Source: Rutpela maculata (Eukaryota; Arthropoda; Insecta; Coleoptera; Cerambycidae). From it: a DNA stretch of 64,000 nt. The stretch covers positions 138,333,677-138,397,676 of the forward strand of contig OW386290.2 in the NCBI GenBank assembly GCA_936432065.2. Direction: 5' to 3'. Positions 45,908 to 57,545 of this stretch are shown here, piece after piece. The position numbers and the translations under genes were made by a program. Position 1 is the stretch's first letter. Every line of letters begins with the position of its first letter. The notes beneath the pieces are model-generated. The model was given only the letters and a program-made list of their open reading frames with translations, was not told where the DNA came from and searched no databases.

Positions 45908-46490
45908 ACTGGTAATTCGATACATTCCTTCGGGGATGTCATATAACATGATCTAAGGAGTAAATTTAACCCCAATATGCATTATGCAAAACTCAATAGT
46001 TTTTGAAATATTTCAATTATTTTTTTCTCAAAAAAGTAGATCTTAATGATCTATTAGAACTATGAATGGTACGTTGAACATTTGTATCTTGTTAGATAGC
46101 TATTGAAATAAAGTAGTTTTTAATATAATTAGTAAGCATGTTCCGTTGGCTATTTTTTGAAAAAAACTGATAAGTGATTTTCGTAGCTGATTTTTTTTTT
46201 AAGTTTTTATTTGAAATTTTCACGTGGTCGAAATATTTTCGAATAATTTTCATTCCAAACTGATGAGTATAGTGTTGGATAAGTAATCCAGTAAAAAAGT
46301 TAAAAAATGCCAAGTGGTTTTTTAAAAAATTAACTTTTAAGATATTAAGATCTACTATTTTGAGAAACAAAAATTGAAATATCTCAAAAACTATTGAGTT
46401 TTGCATAATGCTTATTGAGGTTAAATGTACTCCTTAGGTCGTGTTCTATCACGTTTCTAAAGTAATGTATCGAATTACCAACAATCCTAT
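45908..46490. repeat. Palindrome inside the family C composite
   Basis: TTACTGGTAATTCGATACAT and TATGCATTATGCAAAACTCAATAG in the left arm (45908-46050) are inverted in the right arm (about 46335-46490). The 46092-46406 frame lies in the loop and has no recognisable domain. Confidence 0.75.
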
Positions 46491-46659
46491 ATATTAACCG
46501 AAAAACAGTATACAGGAATATATTTTTAATTAGGAAGTTTCCATTTTTCTCATTTTCTCGTAATAAATAGTCGTAAAAATCTAAAAAATATCTGTATTTT
46601 TTTTTTAAAATTATCTCTATAAATAAAAAAGTTATGGTCCTTCCAAGTTTAAAATGCCG

Positions 46660-47060
46660 CGATCATCTGGGTTGAGCTCGATTACGCCTATGATTCCGCC
46701 AACAGCGAGCGGGCGCGGGCACCTTTATACTCGCTGGCAGGCACCGGCAGTTTATAGCCAGCTTGCATTTGAGAGCCGAAAAAATTGCTAAAACACGCAA
46801 TTTTGGCATGTTCATATTTTTCGAAAAACACCATTGGGGCGGCCGTATGATGTCGTGATGTAAAGATATAAACCTGATCGTAAATTGCACGGCGAGATTC
46901 GAAAATTCGGCTCGGCACGCACGAATCAAAAGTGACATTTTGTGACATTTCAGAAAATCGAGCACATACACTAAATAAAGGGAACATACAGCGCGCCGCC
47001 GGCATGGCAAGTCAGCGCGTTGTGTATTGTGACGTCACGGTGGACTTCAGCCGAGGCGAA
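46660..47060. other. GC-rich patch with overlapping minus-strand frames
   Basis: Locally high GC (GCGAGCGGGCGCGGGCACC, CAGCGCGCCGCCGGCATGG) with a TGACGTCA site at 47030-47037. Two overlapping minus-strand frames (47010-46663, 115 codons; 47005-46688, 105 codons) exist in different registers, with no recognised domain. It lies within a mobile composite, so it is more likely element-internal regulatory or structural sequence than a gene. Confidence 0.3.
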
Positions 47061-48066
47061 GTATTCAAATAAGAAATTGAATAAGTTCGTGAGTTTTTCA
47101 GATATCGAGATAATTTTTTTTTTGTTTGACTAGTTATCTGAAGAACTACTAAATGAGGTTGAATGTACATGATATTTTTAAAATAGGAAACTTCCTAATT
47201 ACTGACTACTTACATTAACAAAATTGCGACGTTTTTATTAAAAAAAAAAATGTGAAAAAGTACATTGTTTCTGTCATAACTTCTTTGTTTTTTATGCTAT
47301 AGAAATAGGAACAAAATCATTTGAAAGCCTAATTAATAGTTTTTCATTTTGGTTATTAGCGTTTTTGGCCTAAGTGTCATAGTTTCTGAGATACTTAACA
47401 TTTAAATTAAATACTTCGTCTCATAAACGTTCCGACGCCACCTTTAGACTTCCAGACCTCCGAAACTCTACACAAAGATTAGAAAAAAACCAAATTCATC
47501 CTTCATTTAGTAGCTTTTTTAGTAGTCTCTAGCATGTTTTTGCTCAATGTAATACCTTTCGAGTTATTTGACAAAAACGTATTTGAAATACTTTTTTAAG
47601 CTAAAATCCCAAATTTTCTAGTAGTTATAACTTAAATCTATTAATTTATATGAAAAGATGCATAGAACCTTTTCTTCTTAAAATTTAATTTTCTCTCAGC
47701 TAAAATGTTTTTGTTTCTTTTTTAGGTTCAGCCCCCTGAAAAGGGGTGGCATCCACCCGGCATCCACCCCCTATAAATTAGCAAGCCCTCTCATAATACA
47801 GGAACTTCTTTTTTTATGCATTTACTATTAAGCTGCCAAAAATGAACGAGATCTTTTTGTAAATGTCATATTTTCCGAGAAAATAGAGAAAAATCGATTT
47901 CTTAATTAAAAATACCCCTTTTCGCACCCTATAGGTTCCGCGGATCCGTAAAACTCTTAAACATTTTTGTTTCGTGAACTTTGACCTATTTTGAACCTAC
48001 AACCAAAGTTTAAGGTCTGCACAAATTTTTTTCGAGTTAAAGTAAAGTTTTCCTGTACTATTTTTT

Positions 48067-48766
48067 GTTTATTATCGTCAGAAATGTATTTAACTCCTGC
48101 ACTAGTCTCAAAAGTGTGTAGTCGAGATATTTTTCAAATTTTAGTATTTTTTTTTATTAAACCTGATCGTGTCTAACAAAAAGTCAAAATGAATTTCAGA
48201 ATATGTGCATCATTCTTACATTTACACTGGGGTTGAATGTATCTTATTGTCAATAAAAACTAATATTCACGCCTAAAATTATTACACTGCTGACTCTTTA
48301 TAGACCATTACAACTTTTACAAGTTCCTGAAGAGCAATTATTGTAGTCAAATATTACCAAAGCCAGTACTTTATAACTATAATCTCTAAAAGTTAACAAG
48401 GGTCAATAAAAGGGCTGTAAAATATTTAGCCAAATCTCTGCTGGCTTTATCATTTTACACCCTCCGATAAGTTTATGGAGTTTTCATAGGAAATATATAT
48501 TTCAAAATAGAGGTACCTGATGTTTATTACTTCTTAGTAAAACGGGTCAAATCGATATACAGAATTATGAGGTAAGATAATTGAGATTTGTTTAGAAAAA
48601 TATGCCATATTTAACTTCTGATAATTTCTGATGAGTAAATAGGATTAAACATTAACTTTCATATTCAATGCCAAACCCCAAATGAGGCAATTACCAGATG
48701 GCCAAAGTAACATTAACTTTTATAAGGTATAGTGTTCTCATGAATTAAAATTACAAAAATTCTATG
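48067..48766. other. Gene-free AT-rich stretch
   Basis: No supported features. Confidence 0.45.
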
Positions 48767-48984
48767 TACCTGAAGTTTCGAACGTTCACTTGAACGAATT
48801 TTAGACGAAAAAGAAAAGTTAATAAAAACCACACATTGATTTAAGCGTAAACACTTCATTGCCACATTTGCTGACAATAATATCCACAATACTTAAGTTT
48901 TTAGACCTAAATCGAAGTGCAGTTTTTATTAATTTTTCTTTTCCATATGAAATTCGTTCAAGTGAACGTTCGAAACTTCAGGTA
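48767..48984. mobile_element. Small hairpin MITE, about 218 bp
   Basis: TACCTGAAGTTTCGAACG and its inverse CGTTCGAAACTTCAGGTA bound arms of about 68 bp that continue through TTCACTTGAACGAAT and AAAAGAAAAGTTAATAAAAA. The loop is about 80 bp. AAAATTC occurs outside both ends, but not directly against them. Confidence 0.8.
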
Positions 48985-49760
48985 GGTAAAATTCTTTCAT
49001 TATGTGCATAATTATTGCTTTCCACATTTGTAATTTTCTGTATGGCTTTTTTTATATTATTTCGACATATTATATGGTATGTAGTTGAATAGAGATTTGA
49101 AAACTCTTGGAAAAAATAAATGGTACCATTAAAAAAAAATCTATAGAAGAATTTATACAAACTTCATCTCTTTTTTTGACAACTTTCAATTATTCATTAT
49201 TTTTTCTGTTGGATGTCCACCCTGTATATTTTTTTAAACTAAAAGTATACACCGTGATCTACCATGATATGCGGAAAATAAAATGGTGTACTAGCCTTCA
49301 ATGTGGGAAAACCCTTGCAAAATTTTAGAGTGTTCTGAGGTAGTTTAGTATATTAAATTATTAGTAAATTTGCGAAGATACACTACTGTTATTGACTAGG
49401 TCAGGAATAGGTCCACGAACTTACTTGTGAAAGAACGTATTGGAGTTCTTTACATTTCCTTAATTGGCATAAAAAGTGAAGCTGGCTAGTGAGATCAAAG
49501 TGCCGCATTTTTTGCTTTCGGTCGAACAATCAGGACACCGGCGTGTTATTGATGGGTTTAACTAAATATCTCGTGTATCTAGGTACTTTTTTCAGAGTTC
49601 ACTAGCATAGGGTCAATGTCTCTTTGATTTAATTCACTATTTTTGTATTAACAGCTTTGCTGTCAATAGTGCCAATCCCAAGTCTGATAAAGTGATATGG
49701 TTGTACCGCGTTACGTCAGATTAGTTAAAGTCATTGACGGTGCATTTCTACCAAAAAAAA
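48985..49760. other. Gene-free; family F fragment at 49150-49230
   Basis: TTATTTTTTCTGTTGGATG then CACCCTGTATATT at about 49217 matches family F. Remaining sequence is AT-rich and unremarkable. Confidence 0.45.
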
Positions 49761-50450
49761 CCGCTGCCCAAGGAATCACTACTTCCACATCCGATTTTTT
49801 ATCTAAGTCACTCACAACGAAAAAATTTTGTATGTGGAAATAATTGTTTATGGAACTTTAATAATATAATATTTGAAATCCTCTACCCCAAAAACCCATA
49901 AAACGATACCCCACATCGGTAGCGGGGTGGGGGTGGTGATAGGGGGTGGTAGTGGGGGTGGATGAAGTAAAAAAACATTTTGAGGTTTCTGGTTCTTGTA
50001 CACACCCTATATCACATTTTTTTTTCATCTCCTTTAATAATTGGGTGGGGGTGGTAATGGGGGTGGCTAATGCCAAAATTTTTTTTGAGACCTCAGCTTC
50101 TCTTGTATATACTAAATATCAATTTTATGGACTCTTACCTGCTTGATTTACCTATTTTCCACAAATTTACCCCAATTTACCCCCCAACCCTTCGACGGAA
50201 CAAGATGAAAATATAATCTAGTTCTAGATCTCGTTAAAGTACATGTGTGTACCAAATTTCAAGTTAATATCTCAAACGGTTCCAGAGTAAACGTGCGCAC
50301 AAAAAAAGTTACAGACAGACCGACAGACAGAAATTTTTTTTTCGCTAAAACTTAAAATCTCGACGTTTCGTGACATTCTAAGCCCATTTGAACAATAAAA
50401 ATTTTTTAAAAATTTTTTGTCGTTACTATACTTCCACTGGATGTGGAAGT
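49761..50450 (+). mobile_element. Family A copy 6 (best-preserved)
   Basis: 690 bp from CCGCTGCCCAAGG to the terminal hairpin ACTTCCAC TGGAT GTGGAAGT (50430-50450). The inner order is ACTTCCACATCC, ACCCCACATCGGTAGCGGGG, GGGGGTGGTAATGGGGGTGG, TTACCCCAATTTACCCCCC, GGAACAAGATGAAAATATAA, CTCAAACGGTTCCAGAGTAA, the microsatellite, then CTCGACGTTTCGTGACATTC. The 5' junction is A8/CCGC and the 3' junction is AAGT/AAT. Confidence 0.85.
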
Positions 50451-51768
50451 AATAAGGTAATTTTTTTGGTCAATTTTTTTTATTTTTCATTTCTTCAACT
50501 CCTTTTGGTGGGGACAACCTACTGTTAAATTTTCCGCATGTCATGTTGTAGATCACGTTGTATAAGTTGTCTTCCTATCAGGACAACTGCATTTCATATA
50601 TTATTTTACTCCGAACTTTCTTAATTAATTACTTTTAATCCTGAAACACAGCACCATCAAATACAGCACTAGCAAATACAGCGATAACAGACCGACCGAC
50701 AGACCGACCGAGAGACCGACAGCCAAATATACTTAATGGTCGAATTAAAATAACTTTCGTAATCTAGATAATTTGAAATGTGAAGATCCTAAGTAATCTG
50801 GGTAGTACTAAAAACTCAATGATGTCATTGTGAAAATTTTTTATGTTGACTTTGAGAAAACTGTTTTAACATTTTCTATAGCAGTATCTTCTTAATAACT
50901 AATAAATTAATCGTTTAAAATACTCTAGAAAAACACTCTTTTATAAATGCTGCACTAAAAAGCAAAAAATAATTATCGAAACTTGCAAAAGTTCTACCAT
51001 AAGTCCATAAGTTAATTGCTCCCCGGCGAAAAGATATTTTTTACACATGGGATTCTGCATGGGATGACTTTAAATGACCTTGAAAAAAAATCCTTGAATG
51101 TAAAAACAAAAAAACACCTCTTTTGCCCCCCTTGACCGTGGAAACCCTAGTTTTTAGGTCAGAGTGATACTTTTGTCTAGTTTATTTAAAAATCCGAAGC
51201 TTAGGACATTTCACCTATCTTAACTGGAGGATACCCGTTTATCGAATGAGGCATTTCTTAAATAAATAGTTATCAATTATGTACACCCGCATAATAAGCA
51301 ATCGTCAAATTCAAATACAAACACCATCCATTATCTATCGACGCTGTCGGTATCAGGGTTAGGAATCAAACCCTACACGATAGAGAGTGCTCGCCACACC
51401 ACACACTTTAGTGGGGTAAAGGTAACTGCACACTAGGCGACCACTTCCAAAAATACCTTCCAACAACTCACACGAGTCAATATGGAAATCGCAGATTGAA
51501 CAGATATTTGACGGAAACTACAACACCGGTTTTCTTGTCTTAAGTCAGAATTCTTAGACCTGCCTATAGCCACTTCATCCTTCCAACACCACGTGTTCAA
51601 TATGGATATTCAAAAGGATTAGTGACAGAACACAGAATGAAGTTTCAGCAGTGATGAACAGCAGAAAATATTAAATATATTAGTGAAAGTTTTTCTTGTT
51701 TATTTTTCACATTATGCAATGCTTACTTCCTTGATGATAAGCAATAACACTTCCGAAACAGAAAAAAA
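50451..51768. other. Gene-free; short ACCG/ACAG repeat
   Basis: ACCGACCGACAGACCGACCG at about 50690-50722 resembles the family A microsatellite without the rest of the element. TTTTAGGTCAGAGTG at 51153 is the family E end motif. No gene was found. Confidence 0.4.
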
Positions 51769-52308
51769 CCGCTGCCCAAGGAATCACTACTTCCACATCC
51801 AATAATGGTTTATGGAACTTTAATAACATATTTGAAATCCTCTACCCCAAAAACCCATAAAACTATACCCACATCGGTAGAGTTGGTGATAGGGGAGGTA
51901 GTAGTGAGGGTGGATATGTACATACACTAAATCACATTTTTTTTCATCCTCTTTAAAAAAATTTTTAAGACCTTAATTTCTCTTGTATATACTAAATACC
52001 AATTTTATGGACTCTTACCTGCTTTATTTACCTATTTACACCCACTTACCTTAATTTACCTCCCAAACCTTCGACGGAACAAGATGAAAATATAATCTAG
52101 TTCCAAATCTCATTAAAATGCATACGTGTACCAAATCAATATCTTAAACGGTTCCAGAGTAAACGTGCGCACAAAAAAAAGTTACAGACATAAAATTTTT
52201 TCACTCAAACTTAAAATCTCGACGTTTCATGACATTCTAAACCTATTTGAACCATAACAATTTTAATTTTTTTTTTGTCGTTACTATACTTCCACTGGAC
52301 GTGGAAGT
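51769..52308 (+). mobile_element. Family A copy 7, internally deleted
   Basis: 540 bp with both termini intact (CCGCTGCCCAAGG; ACTTCCACTGGACGTGGAAGT). It lacks about 50 bp after ACTTCCACATCC and part of the GGGGTGG blocks, and its microsatellite is reduced to GTTACAGACAT. Confidence 0.85.
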
Positions 52309-52884
52309 AATTAGGGTTATCGGGCAAAAAAGTGAAAAATTTTTCAGATGACTGACAGTAGATTTATTACAAATCTCAACCATAAATTCCTTTTAATGAA
52401 GATAAAGTACTAAATTCATTTGTTTACGTTACACCAAGAGTTTCAAGGCAAACTTATAGATTGAAGGTTGAACAGTGGAGCTGGCGATCGGCCTTGATCA
52501 CCACGAACTCTTACAAATCTATTATGACACTCCTCTGTGGTTATTCCCTACAACACCTTATCCACCTTTATTCCCTATACCAGTCTTCATAGCTTCCATA
52601 GCTTTGACGGGAGCTCCTTAGGGTTTCTATCAGCTCTTGGTTTTTCCTCTCCACTCTCGCGAAATCTGTATATTACATTTCCTGTCCATTTCCTGTTATG
52701 AAATTCAATAATACTTGGAACCAAAGCATACAGCAACTAACCAAATTTATTTAGTTCAGAGTTGACCGAATGTACACGTGAAAGTGACCACAATCATCCC
52801 TCCATGTTTTTTTATCTATTATGGACAGATGATAGTCATATTATGATGTACTTAATAATATTAAATTTAATGTTTTCATCTAAA
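52309..52884. other. No supported gene
   Basis: Moderately mixed composition around 52450-52690 but no domain-bearing frame. The 52762-52968 frame is the Penelope relic read in the wrong register at its end. Confidence 0.35.
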
Positions 52885-53440
52885 GGGAAGATGATGAAAA
52901 TGATTTTGACAATTAATTTAATGTTATTAAACAGATTGGAAGAAATAACGGATACGAGGAGTCCTTAATAGAAAAGATGGTAAAGAACAAACAGAAAAGA
53001 ATTATGCAAAAGGAATTTTTCAATGCACCTAAGGAGGAACCAACTAAATTTAGTTTTATTAGTCATATTCCAAATTTTAGTAACAAGATATCTAATAAAT
53101 TAAACAACTTAGGTACGTTTACAATAAACGTAAATAAAACAAATTTAGGAAGACTACTAGTTGACAATAAAGATAAAATGAATAAATTAAGTAAATCTGG
53201 TGTTTATGAAATCAAATGCAGTGATTGTGAGGCAGTTTATATTGGTCAGAGTTTTAGGAGCATTGATAAGAGGGTAAAGGAACACAAAAATTCAATTTTA
53301 AACATTCACGGGGATGTCTACTCATTGTATTAATAATAACCATTTTATAGACTCTAAAAGTGTAAAGCTATCCATGCATTGCTCCTCGAGCAATTAGAGA
53401 TTAAAAAATCTCTTAGAAATAATCGCTGTACTGCTAATGA
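52885..53440 (+). pseudogene. Penelope-like element: linker and GIY-YIG endonuclease
   Basis: The frame enters at KQIGRNNGYEESLIEKMV (from about 52911) and runs through the ATG at 52977 to 53333. In the 118-residue part, SGVYEIKCSDC at about 74-84 and VYIGQSFRSIDKRVKEHKNS at about 87-106 form the GIY-YIG core (GVY, YIG, catalytic Arg in SFR, His of KEH) with the Cys-Cys pair typical of Penelope-like endonucleases. A frameshift near 53325 ends the frame, after which another register gives HCINNNHFIDSKSVKL and a Leu-Glu-rich end with a stop. The endonuclease would nick target DNA for reverse transcription. The reverse transcriptase of this copy is missing upstream. Confidence 0.85.
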
Positions 53441-53472
53441 CCAACTAAATTTCCTTATTTCCTAATTTCCTG

Positions 53473-53735
53473 TAATAGACTCAGTACTAAGAACTCTTCA
53501 TCAATTATTCATGCTCGGTCTTTTAACCTCAAATTTTCTAAATTTAGTACTTTTATAAATAGTAGAATTTTGTTCTATAACTTTAGTAATCTTTGTATTT
53601 ACTCTTAAGAAAGGCCTAATAAACCGAAACATATCTAGAGTATCAATATACTTATTTTGAAACATTAAAAAGCAAAATTTTTCTTGTAATTAGAATTATT
53701 TATAAAATATTTCACAAAGAACCAACCACAAATTC
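53473..53735 (+). repeat. Penelope-like terminal repeat, copy 1
   Basis: About 240 bp from TAATAGACTCAGTACTAAGA to AATTATTTATAAAATATTT, then AACCAACCACAAATT. It matches 54335-54593 in reverse orientation and 55984-56108 (partial) in the same orientation. It includes the conserved GAAAGGCCTAATAAACCGAAAC. It follows the endonuclease relic directly, where the 3' terminal repeat is expected. Confidence 0.8.
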
Positions 53736-54334
53736 AGTTAAATGTATTAATATGTTTAATAATTAATAATACAAATTATTTCTTACACCAAACGATCAAA
53801 TCTCTCAAATCTCGTTACAAAGTTTTACCTGCTCCACCCAGTACGCATAATACCAATACGCATATGATGGTCATCAAGCGATAATTTAAGGCATATAAAA
53901 ATAAAATTACTCAAACTGCTTTCCATCTGTCCATCCTAGCACGTGTTTCCGGTATCTAGAGTGCCTTTACGGCAGGTGCTGGCTTTTGTTTTTATTTTTT
54001 TTAAACAGGCGCGTGGCACCGCGATATAATTTATGTGATTAAATTTTGGTTGGCCAGCCTGCCAGATGCCGCAGTGTGATTGGCTGTCATCTTTAAAAAA
54101 CCAAGACAGCTGTGAATTTTTGTACACAATCAGTAAATCGAGTTATGTTATTACCTGGTGGAGAAAAGGATCAGTTGATCTCGTTAAGGTAAAAAATCCG
54201 TGGGTATTCTTAGATTTCGGAGATGGGTAGCTTGATGAACTTTATAGTACAGTAGTTAGAGGGTTTAATTTCGGAATAATGGCATATGAATTGAATTTTG
54301 TTTTTGTTTTCTGACACTTTAATAGGAAATGCAT
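53736..54334. other. Spacer between two facing Penelope-like repeats
   Basis: About 600 bp without a supported gene. The 63-codon minus-strand frame at 53936-54127 has no recognised domain. Confidence 0.4.
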
Positions 54335-54593
54335 CAATTTGTGGTTGGTTGCTTGTTAAACATTTTATAAATAATTCTAATTACAAGAAATTTGCTTTTT
54401 AATGTTTCAGTGTTTATATTGATACTCTACATATGTTTCGGCTAATTAGGCCTTTCTCAAGAGTAAATACAAAGACTACTAAAGCTAGAGAACAAAATTC
54501 TACTATTTATAAAGGTACTAAATTCAGAAAATTGTAGGTTAAAAGACCGGGCACGAATAATTAATGAAGAGTTCTTAGTACTGAGTCTATTAT
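54335..54593 (-). repeat. Penelope-like terminal repeat, copy 2 (inverted)
   Basis: Reverse complement of 53473-53735, beginning AATTTGTGGTTGGTT and ending CTTAGTACTGAGTCTATTA. It lies immediately upstream of the plus-strand reverse transcriptase relic, so this copy had terminal repeats in inverted orientation, an arrangement known in Penelope-like elements. Confidence 0.8.
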
Positions 54594-54615
54594 TAACATG
54601 ATTGTTGTGATTTAT

Positions 54616-55170
54616 TAAACACTAAAAATCTAAAATTACCTAATAATTCAAAATTAGTATCCTTTGATGTCAAAAGTCTGTTCGCCTCAATCCCACTCAA
54701 ATAACTAATATTAATTCTAAATAAGCTAAAAGACGATGCACAAATTGGTATAAACGAAAAATTGGTTTTAAAAGATCTTCTAAAAACTTGTATTGAACAG
54801 AATTACTTTTAGTTTAATGGTGAATATTTTGAACACAAAGACGGTTTACCAATGGGTTCTCCCTATTTCTCCTTTATTAGCTAATTTAGAATTCTCAATT
54901 TTTAATAGTGTTAACTCTTATCTCACATGCTTTTATTGGACTCGCTATGTAGACGATATTTTTTGCATTTGGACTGATACAAAAACAAGCTTAAATTTTT
55001 ACCTTAACTTTTCCTTTAATAGAAAAATTTAGTTTAGGTACTATGGAGACTTACAAACTTCCCCTTAGATGAAAATGATTTTAACATGAAATTTAATATT
55101 ATGAAACAAATTGCAAAAAATAACGGATACAAGGAGTCCTTAATAGAAAAGATGGTTGATTCATATACTT
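54616..55170 (+). pseudogene. Penelope-like reverse transcriptase relic
   Basis: Translation in register from about 54640 gives LPNNSKLVSFDVKSLFASIP, which carries the first catalytic Asp block. It continues to LKTCIEQNYF, a stop, then FNGEYFEHKDGLPMGSP. One frame change later it reads SPLLANLEFSIFNSV and FYWTRYVDDIFCIWTD, with the intact catalytic YVDD box, ending at 55032. Further on, MKQIAKNNGYKESLIEKMVD matches the linker of the copy at 52885. In-frame stops and the frameshift make it inactive. The endonuclease part is not present before the terminal repeat at 55984. Confidence 0.85.
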
Positions 55171-55983
55171 TGCATTAGTACTTATACCAATTAAGAAACA
55201 AAAGAGAGAACCAAAAGGCTATTATTCACAAAAAGGTAGTTATTCACATTTCATTATTAGACATATGATTTTTGCAAAGGCAACTACGTTAAAGTTCAAG
55301 AAAAATTATATTGAAAGTGATTTTTTTTTAAATAAATTCAATAAAATAGAAAAACAAATAGCATAGATTTTAAATGGATATCAATGAATTCAGAAAAAAT
55401 CTATAATTTATTGAACACTAGGAGCTAGGACCTTCCCATTTGAAAAAAAAAGTTTTCGATAAAAAAGTGATTTGTTCAATTTTGGAGGCTTCGTAAATAG
55501 TTATTAATGAAATTAAACGAAAAATCATATTTTTCCCTTGGACTGTACCTGCCGTAGAACAAATTTTGGTATTCCAAAGCACTCCAGTCGAATGTCTTAA
55601 AATGCTTAAAAAAACTGAACATCGACTCAAAAATTAGCAAAAATCTCATGGTGTACTCAGAATGTTGTCTTGAATCCAAATATGTAAAAATATACAGGGT
55701 GTTCCATTTAAAAATCGAAAGTTGCTGTCATTTCTGGATAAACCGGAAATGGTCTTATACCGTTTTTATGTCCAAAAATCCATTTTTACAGGTAGTTTAT
55801 GCACCCCAAATTTCAAATAGATACGTTAAAAAATAAAGGAAATATAGGAGGGAGCCAATAGTCTGTGGCACCCGGTATAAATATAATATATAAATATAAA
55901 ATAAAAGCATAAAATATTCGCTACAATACGATGCCACAATAAAAAAAATAAAGATTTCAGATACGTATGTTTTCACGTGAATA
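55171..55983. other. Interior of Penelope copy 2 with a family G fragment
   Basis: 55695-55850 is the CAGGGTGTTCCATTT repeat also seen at 2437. 55230-55367 reads SHFIIRHMIFAKATTLKFKK with a later stop, and could be unrecognised element coding sequence. The rest shows nothing supportable. Confidence 0.4.
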
Positions 55984-56108
55984 AGAATATAGCTTTAGTA
56001 GTCTTTGTGTTTACTCTTGAGAAAGGCCTAATAAGCCGAAACACAGAGTATCAATATACTTATTTTGAAACATTAAAAAGCAAATTTTTTCTTGTAATTA
56101 GAATTATT
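55984..56108 (+). repeat. Penelope-like terminal repeat, copy 3 (5'-truncated)
   Basis: TAGCTTTAGTAGTCTTTG, then GAAAGGCCTAATAAGCCGAAAC, then ATTAAAAAGCAAATTTTTTC and ATTAGAATTATTT, matching the last half of the repeat at 53473. It sits where the 3' repeat of the second Penelope copy would be. Confidence 0.8.
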
Positions 56109-56159
56109 TTCTATATTAGGTGGGGGCTTGCTAATTTATAGGGGGTGAATGTAACGCCC

Positions 56160-57545
56160 TTTGAGGGAGTGATGCCTAAAAATACATTGGAGCTGAAAAA
56201 GAATCAAATTTTGAGAAGAAAAGTTTCTATGCAATTTTTCGCATAAATTGATAAGCGTTATAACGGCTTGAAAATTGCGATTTTAGCTTGAAAATAGAGG
56301 TATTTCAAAACTGTCTGCGTCAAATAACTCGAGAAGTATTACATTTAGCGAAAATATGCTAGACATAAATAAGAATGATATTAAATTAAGACGAATTTCG
56401 TTTCTTTTAATTTCCATAGAATTAATGGTTTCGGAGTTTTGGAATTATAAAGATGGCATCTGAACGTTTAAAAGACGAAATACTTAGTTTAAAAATGTTA
56501 AATACCTCAGAAACTATGGTACTTACATCAAAATGGTAACGACCAAGATGAAAGATTGTTTGTTAAGCTTTCAAATGACTTTTTGCCTCTTTCATATCAT
56601 AATGCAAAGAAGTTATTACAGAAACAATGTGCTTCTTTAACAAAAAGTGCAATTTTGTTACTGTAGGTAGTCCATAATTAAAGAAACAAAATTTTCATAT
56701 ACAGTTCTTCGTCCGTCTACAGCACTTGTTTTAGAAAAAAAATTGTACTTTAAATTATAAAGGGATTTTCGAAAAAATCCAAAATTTTTGTTTCTAAATA
56801 TTAGTTTTAGCGATAAAATGGTGGATACCAAAATTAAAGCTTATAAACTGAGAATAAATTTATTTTTCTCATATTTATGTACGATTAATAATTTCGAAAA
56901 TATTTAAGTTTAATAGTGGCTTTGCAACGTTTATACGATAAAGTATTTAGATTAAAAAATGAATATCTTACAAATCATGACACTTGAGTCAAAAATGCTA
57001 AGGGTCAGAATTAAAGATAATTCATTGAACTTTAAAACCATGGTTTGTTTGTTTGTTTCTGCATCGTATGAAACAAAGAAGTTATGGCCGAAACAATGTG
57101 CATTTATCTTCTTTTTTTAATAAAAATGTCGCTATTTTTTACTCTAATTGTCCAGTAATTAAAAAAAATTACAAATACTCTTTTCCATTAACATATAGCA
57201 TTACCTAGATTCAATTCAATTGTCCTTTTAAAACACTTGTTTTAGAGAAAAATTCCGTCATATTGGAGCCTCCATTTTGAATTTTTTAATTTTGACTTCA
57301 GATTCATAATCAGCGATTCTAAAAACTTAAATATCACAAATTTCAAAAATAAATCAGAAATGCTTTTTCATATTGAAATTTAGGGGTGGTTTTCACTTCT
57401 TGGGGGTAATAGCAAGTATCGGGACGATTGAGAAACTGAAGGTGATATATTTTACTACAATATTTATCGATACAAAAATTATCATTACATACGTGGTCAT
57501 TTCTAAATATTACATATTTTTTACCTCTAGGTACTGTACTATTAT
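56160..57545 (+). repeat. Repeat family C, copy 2
   Basis: Same module order as 13081-14560: GAATCAAATTTTGAGAAGAAA, GTCAAATAACTCGAGAAGTA, GAATTAATGGTTTCGGAG, GAAATACTTAGTTTAAAAAT, GGGATTTTCGAAAAAATCC, CATATTGGAGCC, then a GGGGTGGTTTTCAC segment and TTTTTACCTCTAGGTACT. The frame at 57373-57678 overlaps its end and has hydrophobic but unrecognised content. Confidence 0.65.

Larger units (their letters stand above)
45480..48066 (-). repeat. Composite of families C and D in inverted orientation
   Basis: 45490-45580 (AGGGGTATTTTTAAT, AAATCGATTTTTCTCTATTT, TTTACAAAAAAATAG) is inverted at about 47855-47935. The right end at 47930-48066 carries the family D arm (GGTTCCGCGGATCC ... TTTTCCTGTACT). Between them, 45650-45870 and 47250-47720 are reverse complements of family C segments of 13081-14560. 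The interior holds a separate palindrome (45908-46490) and a GC-rich patch (46660-47060). The layers cannot be ordered fully by eye. Confidence 0.6.

Noticed and set aside
46663..47010. 115-codon minus-strand gene in the GC-rich patch
   Set aside because: An overlapping frame of similar length in another register, no recognised domain and location inside a mobile composite make a chance frame more likely.
53600..53640. Hammerhead ribozyme in the Penelope-like terminal repeat (CCTAATAAACCGAAAC)
   Set aside because: Hammerheads are known in Penelope-like repeats and GAAAC is present, but the core CTGATGA is replaced by CTAATAA and no stem II fits between the two. All three copies share the change. 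Covariance-model scoring would settle it.
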